Assembly: GCF_014205215.1 (NCBI RefSeq)
Contig: NZ_JACHNC010000001.1
Location: 2,113,001-2,177,000, forward strand
From: Actinoplanes lobatus
GTDB lineage: Bacteria > Actinomycetota > Actinomycetes > Mycobacteriales > Micromonosporaceae
DNA length: 64,000 nt
Direction of reading: 5' to 3'
Shown here piece after piece: positions 31,184 through 39,258 of this stretch. Under the pieces are notes generated by a model, which saw nothing but the letters and a program-made list of their open reading frames with translations, was not told the origin of the DNA and ran no database searches. Position 1 is the first letter of the stretch. Every line of letters begins with the position of its first letter. The position numbers and the translations under genes are program-made.

Positions 31184-32299
31184 TCAGAGCCAACCGTTGC
31201 GCCGCAGCGCCCGGTAGAGCAGCACGGTGACACCGGACAGCAGGGCGATCAGGGCCGGGTAGCCGTACCGCCAGTCGGTCTCCGGCATGTAGTCGAAGTT
31301 CATGCCGTAGACCCCGGCGAACGCGGTCCAGACCGTGGCGATCGCGGCCCACGAGGCGATCTTGCGCATGTCGTTGTTCTGGTCGACGGTCACCTGGGCG
31401 AGCCGGGCCTGGAGGATCGAGTTGAGCAGGTCGTCGTAGGAGGAGACCTGCTCGACCGTACGGGTCAGGTGGTCCTGGACGTCCCGGAAGTAGCGCCGGA
31501 TCTCCTTGGGGACCACGCCCTGGCTCGACGTGATCGAGGCGAGCGGCCGTTGCAGCGGCACCACCGCCCGGCGGAACTCCACGAGCTCCCGCTTCAGCTG
31601 GTAGACCTGCTGGATCGGGGCGCTGCGCTCGCGGGAGAAGACACCCTCCTCGATGATGTCCAGGTCGGCCTCGACCTCGTCGGCCACCTCGAGGTAGTGG
31701 TCGACGACCCGGTCGGTCACCGCGTAGGCCACCGCCCACGGGCCCTGCTCCAGCAGCACCGCCCGCTGGCTCTCCAGGTCGGCCCGGACCGGCGCCATCT
31801 CGGACGCGTCCCCGTGCCGGACCGTGATCACGAACTGCTCGCCGATGAAGATCATCATCTGGCCGGTCTCGACCACCTGGGAGCTTTCGGTCAGCTCGGT
31901 GTGCGGCACGTACCGGGCGGTGCGCAGCACCAGGAAGTGCACGTCACCGAACTGCTCCAGCTTGGGCCGCTGCTCCGCCTTGACCGCGTCCTCCACGGCC
32001 AGCTCGTGCAGGCCGTAGGTGTGAGCGATGGCGGCCATCTCCGCCTCGGACGGCTCGTGCAGGCCCAGCCAGACGAAGGCGCCCTCCCGCCGGCGGGCCT
32101 CGGCCAGCGCCTGAACGGGCGTGAACTCACCGGGCATCCGGCGGCCGTCCACGTACACCCCGCAGTCCACCACCGAGGTCGGCTCGCCGGTGTCCACGTC
32201 GCCGGGCTCGGTGTGCTCACCGTTGTTCAGCAGCCCGCGCATCCGGGCTGCCCAGGCCGCGCCCAGAGGCCGGCCGCGGGTCCGACTGCGTTCCGTCAT
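31184..32299 (-). CDS. corA: CorA-type magnesium/cobalt channel
   Basis: A 371-residue protein from ATG 32299 with GGGAGG upstream. The N-terminal cytoplasmic alpha-beta domain (50-200) leads into the long stalk helix and two C-terminal transmembrane helices. The selectivity motif YGMNF is present in the first loop (AFAGVYGMNFDYMPE), and the C-terminus is basic, as in all CorA proteins, which form pentameric Mg2+ channels. The domain order and length are normal. Divalent-ion leader elements were not seen upstream. Confidence 0.93.
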   Translation of the reverse strand: MTERSRTRGRPLGAAWAARMRGLLNNGEHTEPGDVDTGEPTSVVDCGVYVDGRRMPGEFTPVQALAEARRREGAFVWLGLHEPSEAEMAAIAHTYGLHELAVEDAVKAEQRPKLEQFGDVHFLVLRTARYVPHTELTESSQVVETGQMMIFIGEQFVITVRHGDASEMAPVRADLESQRAVLLEQGPWAVAYAVTDRVVDHYLEVADEVEADLDIIEEGVFSRERSAPIQQVYQLKRELVEFRRAVVPLQRPLASITSSQGVVPKEIRRYFRDVQDHLTRTVEQVSSYDDLLNSILQARLAQVTVDQNNDMRKIASWAAIATVWTAFAGVYGMNFDYMPETDWRYGYPALIALLSGVTVLLYRALRRNGWL

Positions 32300-32338
32300 G
32301 CCAACCTCCCCCGGGACGACAAACCAACCGAGGGTACC

Positions 32339-32370
32339 CACGCCGGGTGGACGGCAGCCCACCCGGCGTG
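32339..32370 (-). terminator. Terminator hairpin of the aminotransferase gene
   Basis: A perfect 12-bp stem (CACGCCGGGTGG with CCACCCGGCGTG), eight-base loop, nine bases past the aminotransferase stop. No T-run. Confidence 0.65.
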
Positions 32371-32378
32371 CGGGTCCG

Positions 32379-33479
32379 TCAGCCGCGTACCTCTTCGATC
32401 GCCTCCGCGATCCGGCGCACACCCTCGTCGATCTGGTCGACGGTGACCGCGGAGTACGCCAGCCGCAGCGAGCTCTTACCGCCCTCGAGCAGGAAGTCGC
32501 TGCCCTTCACGACCGCGACGCCCTTCTTCATGGCGGCCGGGAACAGCTTGTCCACGTCGACGTCCGACGGCAGATCGACCCAGAGGAAGTAACCACCGTC
32601 CGGCTCGGTGAAGGTGGCGCCGGGGATGTGCTTGCGGATCGACTCGGCCAGCACCCGGGCCCGTTCGCCCAGCGCCGCGCTGACCGTCCGGACCGACTTC
32701 TCGATGTCGCCGGAGACACAGAACTGGTGCACGATCGCCTCGGACACCATGCCCGGGGAGATGTAGAGGTTGGTGGCCTTCTTCGCGATCGCGTCGATCA
32801 GTGCGGCCGGGCCGACCAGGTAGCCGACGCGGACGCCGGGGCAGACCGTCTTGGTGAAGCTGGAGGCGTGTACGACCAGGCTGTTCGAGTCCAGCGACAG
32901 CATCGAGGGCAGCGGCTCGCCACGGAACCGGATGTCCACGTACGGGTCGTCCTCGAAGATGATGAACTCGTACTGCTCGGCCAGGGCGAGCAGACCGCGC
33001 CGCTTCTCGTCGGAGAGCGTGACACCGGCCGGGTTCTGGTAGTTCGGGATGATGTGCGCCAGCTTCGGCCGCACCCCGGACTCGAGCAGCGCGCGCAGCT
33101 CCTCGACGTCGATGCCGTCCGGCTGGACCGTCACCTGGTGCACCTTGGCGCCCAGGTTCTGGAGGTTGAGCAGCGTCCGGTCGTACGTCGGCTTCTCCAC
33201 CACGACGTCGTCGCCCGGCTTCACCAGATGGCCGAAGAGGAACGCGTCCGCCTGGAGCGAGCCGTTCGTGACGATGACCTGGTCCGGCGAGACGTTGTGC
33301 TTGTCGGCGATCCACTTCCGCAGCGGGAGGTAGCCGACGGAGGTGCCGTACGCGGTCACACCGGCCGGGTCGGCGTCGAAGGCGCGCGCGGCCGCGGCCT
33401 TCAGGCCCTCCACGTCGACGATGTCCAGCGACGGGGCGCCACGGGCGAAGGAGATCAGCTGCTCAGCGGTCATGCCCAT
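32379..33479 (-). CDS. PLP-dependent aminotransferase (class I, 2-aminoadipate type)
   Basis: A 366-residue enzyme from ATG 33479 (ATG 33473 is equally possible). The PLP lysine lies in HASSFTKTVCPGVRVGYLVG, the conserved NYQNPAG and EDDPYVDIRF blocks are present, and the arginine in SSLRLAYS binds the substrate carboxylate. It is of the short form without the GntR head of MocR regulators, so it is a real enzyme, related to LysN-type and aromatic/branched aminotransferases. TATAGA at 33501-33496 on the minus strand could be its -10. It is divergent from the polyol-phosphate operon. Confidence 0.88.
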   Translation of the reverse strand: MGMTAEQLISFARGAPSLDIVDVEGLKAAAARAFDADPAGVTAYGTSVGYLPLRKWIADKHNVSPDQVIVTNGSLQADAFLFGHLVKPGDDVVVEKPTYDRTLLNLQNLGAKVHQVTVQPDGIDVEELRALLESGVRPKLAHIIPNYQNPAGVTLSDEKRRGLLALAEQYEFIIFEDDPYVDIRFRGEPLPSMLSLDSNSLVVHASSFTKTVCPGVRVGYLVGPAALIDAIAKKATNLYISPGMVSEAIVHQFCVSGDIEKSVRTVSAALGERARVLAESIRKHIPGATFTEPDGGYFLWVDLPSDVDVDKLFPAAMKKGVAVVKGSDFLLEGGKSSLRLAYSAVTVDQIDEGVRRIAEAIEEVRG

Positions 33480-33594
33480 CAGCTTAGAAGCCGGGTCTAT
33501 ACCATTTCCCCAGCGCCCCTTGCGAGTCCTACGGATGGGACACCTGCCGCTATCCTCGCTGGGCACCCCTCACATCGCTGGAAGGAACCACCCC

Positions 33595-34326
33595 ATGATC
33601 GGTCTGGTACTCGCCGCCGGGGCCGGGCGCAGACTTCGCCCGTACACCGACACCCTCCCGAAGGCGCTGGTCCCCGTCGACGGGGAGACCACGATCATGG
33701 ACATCTCGCTGCGGAACCTCGCGGCCGCCGGCCTCAAGGACGTGACCATCGTCGTCGGCTACTGCGCCGGCGCGGTGGAGGAGCGCGTCGAGGGCTTCGA
33801 GCAGAAGTACGGCGTGAAGATCTCCCTGGTGCACAACGACAAGGCCGAGGAGTGGAACAACGCCTACTCCCTGTGGCTCGCCCGGGACCACTTCGCCCAG
33901 GGCGCGCTCATGGTGAACGGCGACACCGTCCACCCGGTCAGCGTGGAGCACACCCTGCTGGCCGCGCGCGGCTCGAGCATCCTCCTCGCCGTTGACACTG
34001 TGAAGAAGCTGGCTGACGAGGAGATGAAGACCGTCTTCAATGAAGATGGCCAGCTGACCAAAATCACGAAGCTGATGGACCCGGCCGAGGCGTACGGGGA
34101 GTACATCGGCGCCAACATCATCGAGCCGGCCGCGGCCGGCAAGCTGGCCGACGCGCTGAAGGCGACCTTCGAGCGCGACCCCAACCAGTTCTACGAGGAC
34201 GGCTTCCAGCTGTACGCCGACCGCGGCGGCGAGGTCCGGGCCGCGCAGATCGGCGACGTGCCCTGGGTCGAGGTGGACAACCACGAGGACCTGGCGAAGG
34301 CCCGGGACATCGCATGCCGCTACTAG
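33595..34326 (+). CDS. Sugar/polyol-phosphate nucleotidyltransferase (LicC/TarI-like)
   Basis: A 243-residue enzyme from ATG 33595 with GGAAGGAA upstream. It opens with the nucleotidyltransferase loop MIGLVLAAGAGRRLRPYTDT and LPKALVPV. The VNGDTVHP acidic motif and the EEWNNAYSLWLARD segment resemble choline-phosphate or inositol-phosphate cytidylyltransferases. It would activate a phosphorylated alcohol with CTP. It overlaps the next gene by 13 bases and forms one operon with a G1P-dehydrogenase-like enzyme and a CDP-alcohol transferase. The exact alcohol is not known. Confidence 0.85.
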   Translation: MIGLVLAAGAGRRLRPYTDTLPKALVPVDGETTIMDISLRNLAAAGLKDVTIVVGYCAGAVEERVEGFEQKYGVKISLVHNDKAEEWNNAYSLWLARDHFAQGALMVNGDTVHPVSVEHTLLAARGSSILLAVDTVKKLADEEMKTVFNEDGQLTKITKLMDPAEAYGEYIGANIIEPAAAGKLADALKATFERDPNQFYEDGFQLYADRGGEVRAAQIGDVPWVEVDNHEDLAKARDIACRY

Positions 34327-35375
34327 CCCGTAGCGTCCAGACCCCGCTGCACATCGAGGTGCGGCGGGGCGCGGTCGCCGACCTCGGCAAGATCCTCGCC
34401 GACGGCCGGATCTCCTCCGGTGGCGAGGTCGCCGTGGTGGTCGGGCCGGGACTGGGCGAGAAGGTCGTCGACCTGCTCCGCCCGTCGCTCACCTCGGCCG
34501 AGATCTTCGTGACCGGCGGCGGCACCCTCGACGCGGCACTGGAACTCTCCGGCAAGCTGCGCTCCGGCCACTTCGACGCGGTCGTCGGCATCGGCGGCGG
34601 CAAGACCGTCGACACCGCCAAGTACGCGGCGAGCCGCTGGGGCCTGCCGATGGTCTCGGTCGCGACCAGCCTCGCCAACGACGGCATCGCCTCGCCGGTG
34701 GCCAGCCTGATCAACGACGGCATCAAGGGGTCGTACGGGGTGCACATCCCGTTCGGCGTCATCGTCGACCTCGACTTCGTCGAGAACGGGCCGGAACTGG
34801 TCAACCGGGCCGGCATCGGCGACGTGATCAGCAACATCAGCGCGCTCGCCGACTGGGAGCTCGCCCGCCAGGTCCGCGGCGAACCCGTCGACGGCCTGGC
34901 CGCCTCCCTCGCCCGGATGGGCGCCGAGGCGGTGCTGACCATGCCCGGCGACATGTCCGACGACGCGTTCGTCACGGTCCTGGCCGAAGCGCTGATCTCC
35001 AGCGGCCTGGCGATGGCGGTGTGCGGCAGCAGCCGGCCGTCCAGCGGCGGCTGCCACGAGATCATGCACGCCATCGACTCGCTCTTCCCGTCCACCGCCT
35101 CGCACGGTGAACTCGCCGGGCTCGGTGCGCTGTTCTGCACCTTCCTGCGCGGCGACGAGCGGCGGTTCAAGCAGATGTCCGACTGCCTGCTGCGGCACCA
35201 GCTTCCGCGTACGCCGTCCGACGTCGGGCTCGACGCCGAACAGTTCGTCCAGGCCATCGACTTCGCACCGCGAACCCGGCCGGACCGCTACACCATCCTG
35301 GAACACCTCGCCATGACGCCGGAGCAGACCCGGCAGAAGCTGGCCGAATACAACGATGCCCTCGCGACCCTCTGA
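34314..35375 (+). CDS. Iron/zinc-dependent dehydrogenase, glycerol-1-phosphate dehydrogenase family
   Basis: A 353-residue enzyme from ATG 34314. The glycine-rich VGIGGGKTVDTAKYAA and the VATSLANDGIASPVASL stretch are hallmarks of the EgsA/AraM group of the Fe-ADH superfamily. The three metal ligands are visible as D in AGIGDVISNISA, H in GGCHEIMHAID and H in TASHGELAG. Known members reduce dihydroxyacetone phosphate to sn-glycerol-1-phosphate with NAD(P)H. Here it is wedged between a nucleotidyltransferase and a CDP-alcohol transferase, overlapping both, which says it makes the alcohol phosphate that the others use. Confidence 0.88.
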   Translation: MPLLARSVQTPLHIEVRRGAVADLGKILADGRISSGGEVAVVVGPGLGEKVVDLLRPSLTSAEIFVTGGGTLDAALELSGKLRSGHFDAVVGIGGGKTVDTAKYAASRWGLPMVSVATSLANDGIASPVASLINDGIKGSYGVHIPFGVIVDLDFVENGPELVNRAGIGDVISNISALADWELARQVRGEPVDGLAASLARMGAEAVLTMPGDMSDDAFVTVLAEALISSGLAMAVCGSSRPSSGGCHEIMHAIDSLFPSTASHGELAGLGALFCTFLRGDERRFKQMSDCLLRHQLPRTPSDVGLDAEQFVQAIDFAPRTRPDRYTILEHLAMTPEQTRQKLAEYNDALATL

Positions 35376-36315
35376 ATCCGGCCACGGCGCCGGTCACCCT
35401 CCCGTCGGGGGTGGCCGGCCGCCGACGGCCCGTTCCGCTCCGGTCAATCCCACCCGGATCGACAACCCGGCGCCGTCGCCCGCCGCCGGCTCTCCCGGCC
35501 CTTCCGGCAAACCCTTCACCGGTACGCCGAACGCCGGGCCTTCCGGACCCTCGGGCAAACCCTTCACCGGTACGCCGAACGCGGGCTCTCCCGGGCCTTC
35601 GGGCAAACCCATCACCGGTACGCCCACCGCCGCCGACTACTACGCGGTCAACCGTGGCGGTGGCCTCTTCAGCGAGGCGATCAGCCAGCGGATCGGCGCG
35701 CGAATGGCGGTCAGCGCACACAAACGCCGCCTCACGCCGACCGTGCTGACCATCTTCAACCTGGGAATCGGCTGCCTGACGTCGTTCATCGTCATCGCGG
35801 CCGCCGGCCCGGTCGCCGACGGCCGCGTCTGGGCCGCGCCGATCGGCCTGCTCGCGCTGATCGGCTGGCAGATGGCGTACGCGTTCGACTGCTCCGACGG
35901 CCAACTGGCCCGGGTCACCGGCCAGAGCAGCCCCGCCGGTGGCCGGCTGGACGTGCTCTGCGACGTGGCCGTCCAGGCGTCGCTGGTGGCTGCGCTGTCC
36001 GCCACTGCCGCCGCCCAGGAACCGGACACCCCGGCGTGGCTGCTCGCCGCCTTCGCCGCCACCTGGATGGTCAACCTGGTCACCTCGGTCATGCAGACCG
36101 GCAGCCAGGCCGCCAGCATGGTGACAAGCAGATCCCTGCCGGTCCGCGTGGCCAAGCTGGTCCGCGACTACGGCGCCGTGATCGCCCTGGCCGGCGTGGT
36201 ACTCACCGTGGCCCCTCAGTTCGCGGTGTGGTTCGTGGCCCTCTTCACCCTGATCAACGCCGGCTTCCTGGCCGCAAGCATCGCCTTCGCCGGCCGAGAG
36301 TCCCTAAAAGCCTGA
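35356..36315 (+). CDS. CDP-alcohol phosphotransferase with repeat-rich N-terminus
   Basis: A 319-residue membrane enzyme from ATG 35356, overlapping the previous gene by 20 bases. Residues 1-90 are Pro/Gly/Ser-rich with three copies of GKPFTGTPNAG. From 105 on it is a typical CDP-alcohol phosphatidyltransferase: D-x2-D-G-x2-A-R-x8-G-x3-D-x3-D is complete in DCSDGQLARVTGQSSPAGGR and the following LDVLCD, with about six membrane helices. The family joins a CDP-bound group to an alcohol. With the two preceding enzymes it would finish a polyol-phosphate lipid or phosphodiester solute. The product is unknown. Confidence 0.9.
   Translation: MPSRPSESGHGAGHPPVGGGRPPTARSAPVNPTRIDNPAPSPAAGSPGPSGKPFTGTPNAGPSGPSGKPFTGTPNAGSPGPSGKPITGTPTAADYYAVNRGGGLFSEAISQRIGARMAVSAHKRRLTPTVLTIFNLGIGCLTSFIVIAAAGPVADGRVWAAPIGLLALIGWQMAYAFDCSDGQLARVTGQSSPAGGRLDVLCDVAVQASLVAALSATAAAQEPDTPAWLLAAFAATWMVNLVTSVMQTGSQAASMVTSRSLPVRVAKLVRDYGAVIALAGVVLTVAPQFAVWFVALFTLINAGFLAASIAFAGRESLKA
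35491..35637 (+). repeat. 48-bp in-frame tandem repeat
   Basis: GGCAAACCCTTCACCGGTAC recurs at 35506, 35554 and (one change) 35602, a 48-bp period encoding 16 residues (GKPFTGTPNAG plus a Ser/Pro/Gly linker). Three copies with little drift indicate recent duplication in the disordered head of the CDP-alcohol transferase. Confidence 0.85.
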
Positions 36316-36404
36316 CCCACCCCACTCCCACCCCGCCGCCCGCCGCCGCACTCACACGCCCACCACCCCCGCCGCCCGCCGCCCGCACGCCCGCCCCCCG
36401 CCCG

Positions 36405-36928
36405 GATCTTGGACGATTTCCCACCGAGCTGGGTGGCCGAACGTCCAAGATCGCGCGGCGCAGACCAGCAAGCACGGCGCAGGCATCCAGCCGACGGGGC
36501 ACCAGGCGGGATCTTGGACGATTTCCCACCGAGCTGGGTGAGCGAGCGTCCAAGATCGCGCGGCGCGGACCAGCAAGCACGGCGCAGGCACCCGCAGACG
36601 CGGCACTAGCCTGGATCTTGGACGATTTCCCACCGAGCTGGGTGGCCGAACGTCCAAGATCGCGCGGCGCGGGCCGGCACGCACGGGGCGAAGGCATCCA
36701 GCCAGCGGGGCACAGGCGGAATCTTGGACGATTTCCCACCGGATCGGGTGAGCGAACGTCCAAGATCGCGCGGCGCGGGCCACCGAGCACGACGCGGGCC
36801 AGCGAGCACGGCGCGGGTCAGCGAGCACGACGCGGGCCAGCGAGCACGACGCGGGCGCCCGCAGACGCGGCACAAGCCGGGATCTTGGACGATTTCCCAC
36901 CGGGCTGGGTGGGTGATCGTCCAAGGTC
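36405..36928. repeat. Array of five long hairpins, about 105-bp period
   Basis: GATCTTGGACG and its complement CGTCCAAGATC enclose ATTTCCCACCGAGCTGGGTG and a few more bases, itself an inner hairpin (CCCACC..GGGTGG). Left/right arms: 36405-36415/36442-36452; 36510-36520/36547-36557; 36614-36624/36651-36661; 36721-36730/36757-36766; 36881-36891/36918-36928. The spacers (GCGCGGCGC, CAGCAAGCACGGCGCAGGC) are also repeated. The last copy has one arm mismatch. No gene is present. Confidence 0.9.
36774..36856. repeat. 19-bp tandem repeat within the array
   Basis: CGCGGGCCAGCGAGCACGA and close variants begin at 36774, 36793, 36812, 36831 and, partly, 36850. This expansion accounts for the larger gap between hairpins four and five. 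Confidence 0.8.
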
Positions 36929-37020
36929 GCTTGGGTGCGTTAGTGGGCAGCTGGACTGCTTGGGTCGGCGGGACGGGGTGGAGTCGGCCGGGCGCGGCGG
37001 GTGGCGTACCGGGGATGGGG

Positions 37021-38196
37021 CTATTTGTGGGCGTGGCGGGACATGTCCTCGTAGATGGAGATCAGGCGGGGTGTGAGGACGTCGGGGTGGAAGTGCTGCT
37101 GGTAGCGGGCACGGGCGGCGACCGCCGCGGCAGGCGCACCGGCACGGGCCAGCGGGAGGGCGGCGGCCAGGGCGGCGGGGTCGGGCTCGGCCAGCCAGCC
37201 GGCGGCGTCGGGGCCGGTACCGACCATGTAGGGGATGCCGCCCACCGCCGTGCCGAGGACCGCGCGGCCGGTGGACATCGCCTCCAGGATCACGGTGGGC
37301 AGGACGTCTTCCCAGGTGGGGACGGCGATCACCACGGCTGAGTCGCGGCGGGCCGCGGTCATCCCGGCCCGGTCCAGCGGACCCAGGTAGGTGACGTCGG
37401 ACCGATCCCGATCGGCCTGCTCGGCGAGCGGCCGGAGTTCGCCGTCGCCGGCGATGCGCAGGGTGCCGAGGCTGCCGTCGGGGTGCCGGCGCCAGGCGTC
37501 GAGGAGCAGGCCGAGGCCCTTTTCGGGGGAGAGCCGGGCGCCGTAGAGGAACCCTTCGCCCAACGGTGCGGGGGCGCCGGGGTCGGGCAGGCCGTTCGGC
37601 TTGATCACGATGCGGTCGTCCGGGATGCCGTAGTCGGCCAGGTGCGCGGCGATCTTGTCGGTGAGGGCGATGTAGCGGTCCACCGAGCGCCAGGTCGGCC
37701 GGTGCACGGCCAGCGTGGTCGCCATGATCGCGCTTTGCGCCGCCGAGCCCCGGTAGCAGCGGTTCTTGATCGCCGGCCAGCCGAGCATCTTGCCGCGGCA
37801 GTCCTGGCAGTTGTGCCCGTCCCGGAAGTACAGCCCGGACGAGCAGACCTGCCGGTAGTTGTGCACGGTCTGGACCACCGGGACGCCGTGCGCGTGGGCG
37901 GTCCGGATCACCCACGGCGAGAGCAGCGGGTACGGGTTGTGCAGGTGCAGCGCGTCCGGCTTCTCCGCGGCCAGCAGAGCGGCCAGGTCGTGCTGGGCCT
38001 CGGCTCCGTAGACCGGCGAGATCGGGAGCAACGCCTTCCCCGCCAATGACAGCGAGCCGATCGAGTCGGAACTGCGCTGGAACGGCACCACGTCGACCCC
38101 GGCCTCCCGGAGCTGGCCGATCTCCGTGTCGACGATGACGTTCTCGCCGGAGGGGATCGCCTCGCGGTACCGGTTGTGCGCTACCACCACCTTCAT
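37021..38196 (-). CDS. Glycosyltransferase, GT4 family
   Basis: A 391-residue enzyme from ATG 38196 (MKVVVAHNRYREAIPSGENV). Two Rossmann-type halves: the N-terminal acceptor part with LHLHNPYPLLSP and a cysteine cluster (CSSGLYFRDGHNCQDCRGKM) that may bind a metal, and the C-terminal donor part with LYGARLSPEKGLGLLLDAW and the E-x7-E motif in PTWEDVLPTVILEAMSTG. GT4 enzymes use nucleotide sugars with retention of configuration, often for envelope glycans or glycolipids. It starts 24 bases from the divergent glycosylase gene and is convergent to the polyol-phosphate operon. Confidence 0.9.
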   Translation of the reverse strand: MKVVVAHNRYREAIPSGENVIVDTEIGQLREAGVDVVPFQRSSDSIGSLSLAGKALLPISPVYGAEAQHDLAALLAAEKPDALHLHNPYPLLSPWVIRTAHAHGVPVVQTVHNYRQVCSSGLYFRDGHNCQDCRGKMLGWPAIKNRCYRGSAAQSAIMATTLAVHRPTWRSVDRYIALTDKIAAHLADYGIPDDRIVIKPNGLPDPGAPAPLGEGFLYGARLSPEKGLGLLLDAWRRHPDGSLGTLRIAGDGELRPLAEQADRDRSDVTYLGPLDRAGMTAARRDSAVVIAVPTWEDVLPTVILEAMSTGRAVLGTAVGGIPYMVGTGPDAAGWLAEPDPAALAAALPLARAGAPAAAVAARARYQQHFHPDVLTPRLISIYEDMSRHAHK

Positions 38197-38220
38197 GCCG
38201 GCAAACGCTACCGTGAGGGA

Positions 38221-39081
38221 ATGCCCGAACTCCCCGAGGTCGAGGCGCTCGCGGCATATCTGCGCGAGCGGGCGGTCGGCCGCGCCGTGCAGCGCTTCGA
38301 GGTGGCCTCGTTCAGCGCCCTGAAGACCTACGATCCGGCGCCCACCGCACTCGCCGGCATGCCGCTGGCCACGGCCGGCCGGCACGGCAAGTTCCTCGAC
38401 GTGGGCCTCGGTGACGACCTGCACCTGATCGTCCATCTGGCCCGGGCCGGCTGGCTGCACTACCGGGACTCGTTCAAGTCGCCGGCCCCGCTCAAGCCGG
38501 GCAGCGGGCCGATCGCGGTCCGGGTGCGGCTGGACGACGGCTCCGGGTTCGACCTGACCGAGGCCGGCACCCAGAAGTCGCTGGCCGTCTACCTGGTGCG
38601 GGACCCTGCCGAGGTGCCCGGTGTGGCCCGGCTCGGCCCGGACGCGCTGGCCGTCTCCCGGGACGAGTTCGCCGAGCGGATCCGCGGCCGCAACGGGCAG
38701 GTCAAGGGTGTCCTGGTCGATCAGGAGGTGCTCGCCGGGATCGGGAACGCCTACTCCGACGAGATCCTGCACGCGGCCAAGTTGTCCCCTTTCGCGCTTA
38801 CCGGAAAGCTGACCGACGAGCAGATCGACGCGCTCTACGCGGCGATGCGGGAGATCGAGACCGACGCCGTCGAGCGGTCGGTGGGGCAGAAGGCCGCCGA
38901 GCTCAAGGGCGAGAAGCGGGCCGGGATGCGGGTCCACGCGCGGACCGGCCTGCCCTGCCCGGTCTGCGGGGACACGGTGCGGGAGGTGTCCTTCGCCGAC
39001 AAGAGCCTGCAATACTGCGCGACCTGCCAGACCGGCGGAAAACCGCTGGCCGATCGACGGCTCTCCAAACTGGTGCGGTGA
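38221..39081 (+). CDS. Fpg/Nei-family DNA glycosylase
   Basis: A 286-residue base-excision repair enzyme from ATG 38221. The catalytic N-terminus PELPEVEALAAYL, the central helix-two-turn-helix (GIGNAYSDEILHAA, with the void-filling lysine nearby) and the C-terminal zinc finger C-x2-C...C-x2-C (CPVCGDTVREV..., YCATC) are all present. It removes oxidised bases and nicks the strand. The damage preference (8-oxoguanine or oxidised pyrimidines) cannot be told with certainty. The promoter lies in a 24-base gap shared with the divergent glycosyltransferase. Confidence 0.92.
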   Translation: MPELPEVEALAAYLRERAVGRAVQRFEVASFSALKTYDPAPTALAGMPLATAGRHGKFLDVGLGDDLHLIVHLARAGWLHYRDSFKSPAPLKPGSGPIAVRVRLDDGSGFDLTEAGTQKSLAVYLVRDPAEVPGVARLGPDALAVSRDEFAERIRGRNGQVKGVLVDQEVLAGIGNAYSDEILHAAKLSPFALTGKLTDEQIDALYAAMREIETDAVERSVGQKAAELKGEKRAGMRVHARTGLPCPVCGDTVREVSFADKSLQYCATCQTGGKPLADRRLSKLVR

Positions 39082-39258
39082 TCCTGCCACGAAATCATCA
39101 CTGTGCGTACATGTAAGGATTGCGGCCGCAACGTCACCTTCTCTCCGGCCGATCCATCGGTATAGTGGCCCGGTCCATGGCAACCGTTGTGACGCGAACG
39201 GGTAGCGGCGGACCCGCCGACGATCCCAAGGTCGTGGCGGTGCGTAATCTTTTTCCGG

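Larger units (their letters stand above)
36316..37020. other. 705-base gene-free region holding the hairpin array
   Basis: Between the CDP-alcohol transferase stop and the glycosyltransferase stop. 36316-36404 is a C-rich simple stretch (CCCGCCGCCCGC). The rest is the five-hairpin array and a 19-bp tandem repeat. Long open frames cross it on both strands, but they consist of translated repeats and are not genes. Confidence 0.75.

Noticed and set aside
36405..36928. CRISPR array
   Set aside because: Units of about 105 bp with long palindromes and similar spacers, only five copies and no cas genes do not fit CRISPR.
36036..37076. Repeat-containing frames over the hairpin array, both strands
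   Set aside because: They translate the hairpin unit (ILDDFPPSWV and similar on both strands), change frame between copies and have no ribosome site.
39103..39165. A 20-codon frame MRTCKDCGRNVTFSPADPSV with a C-x2-C pair
   Set aside because: It resembles a zinc-ribbon knuckle and could be a gene remnant, but it has no ribosome site and is too short to support. The TATAG at its end is more likely a promoter element for the sugar transferase.
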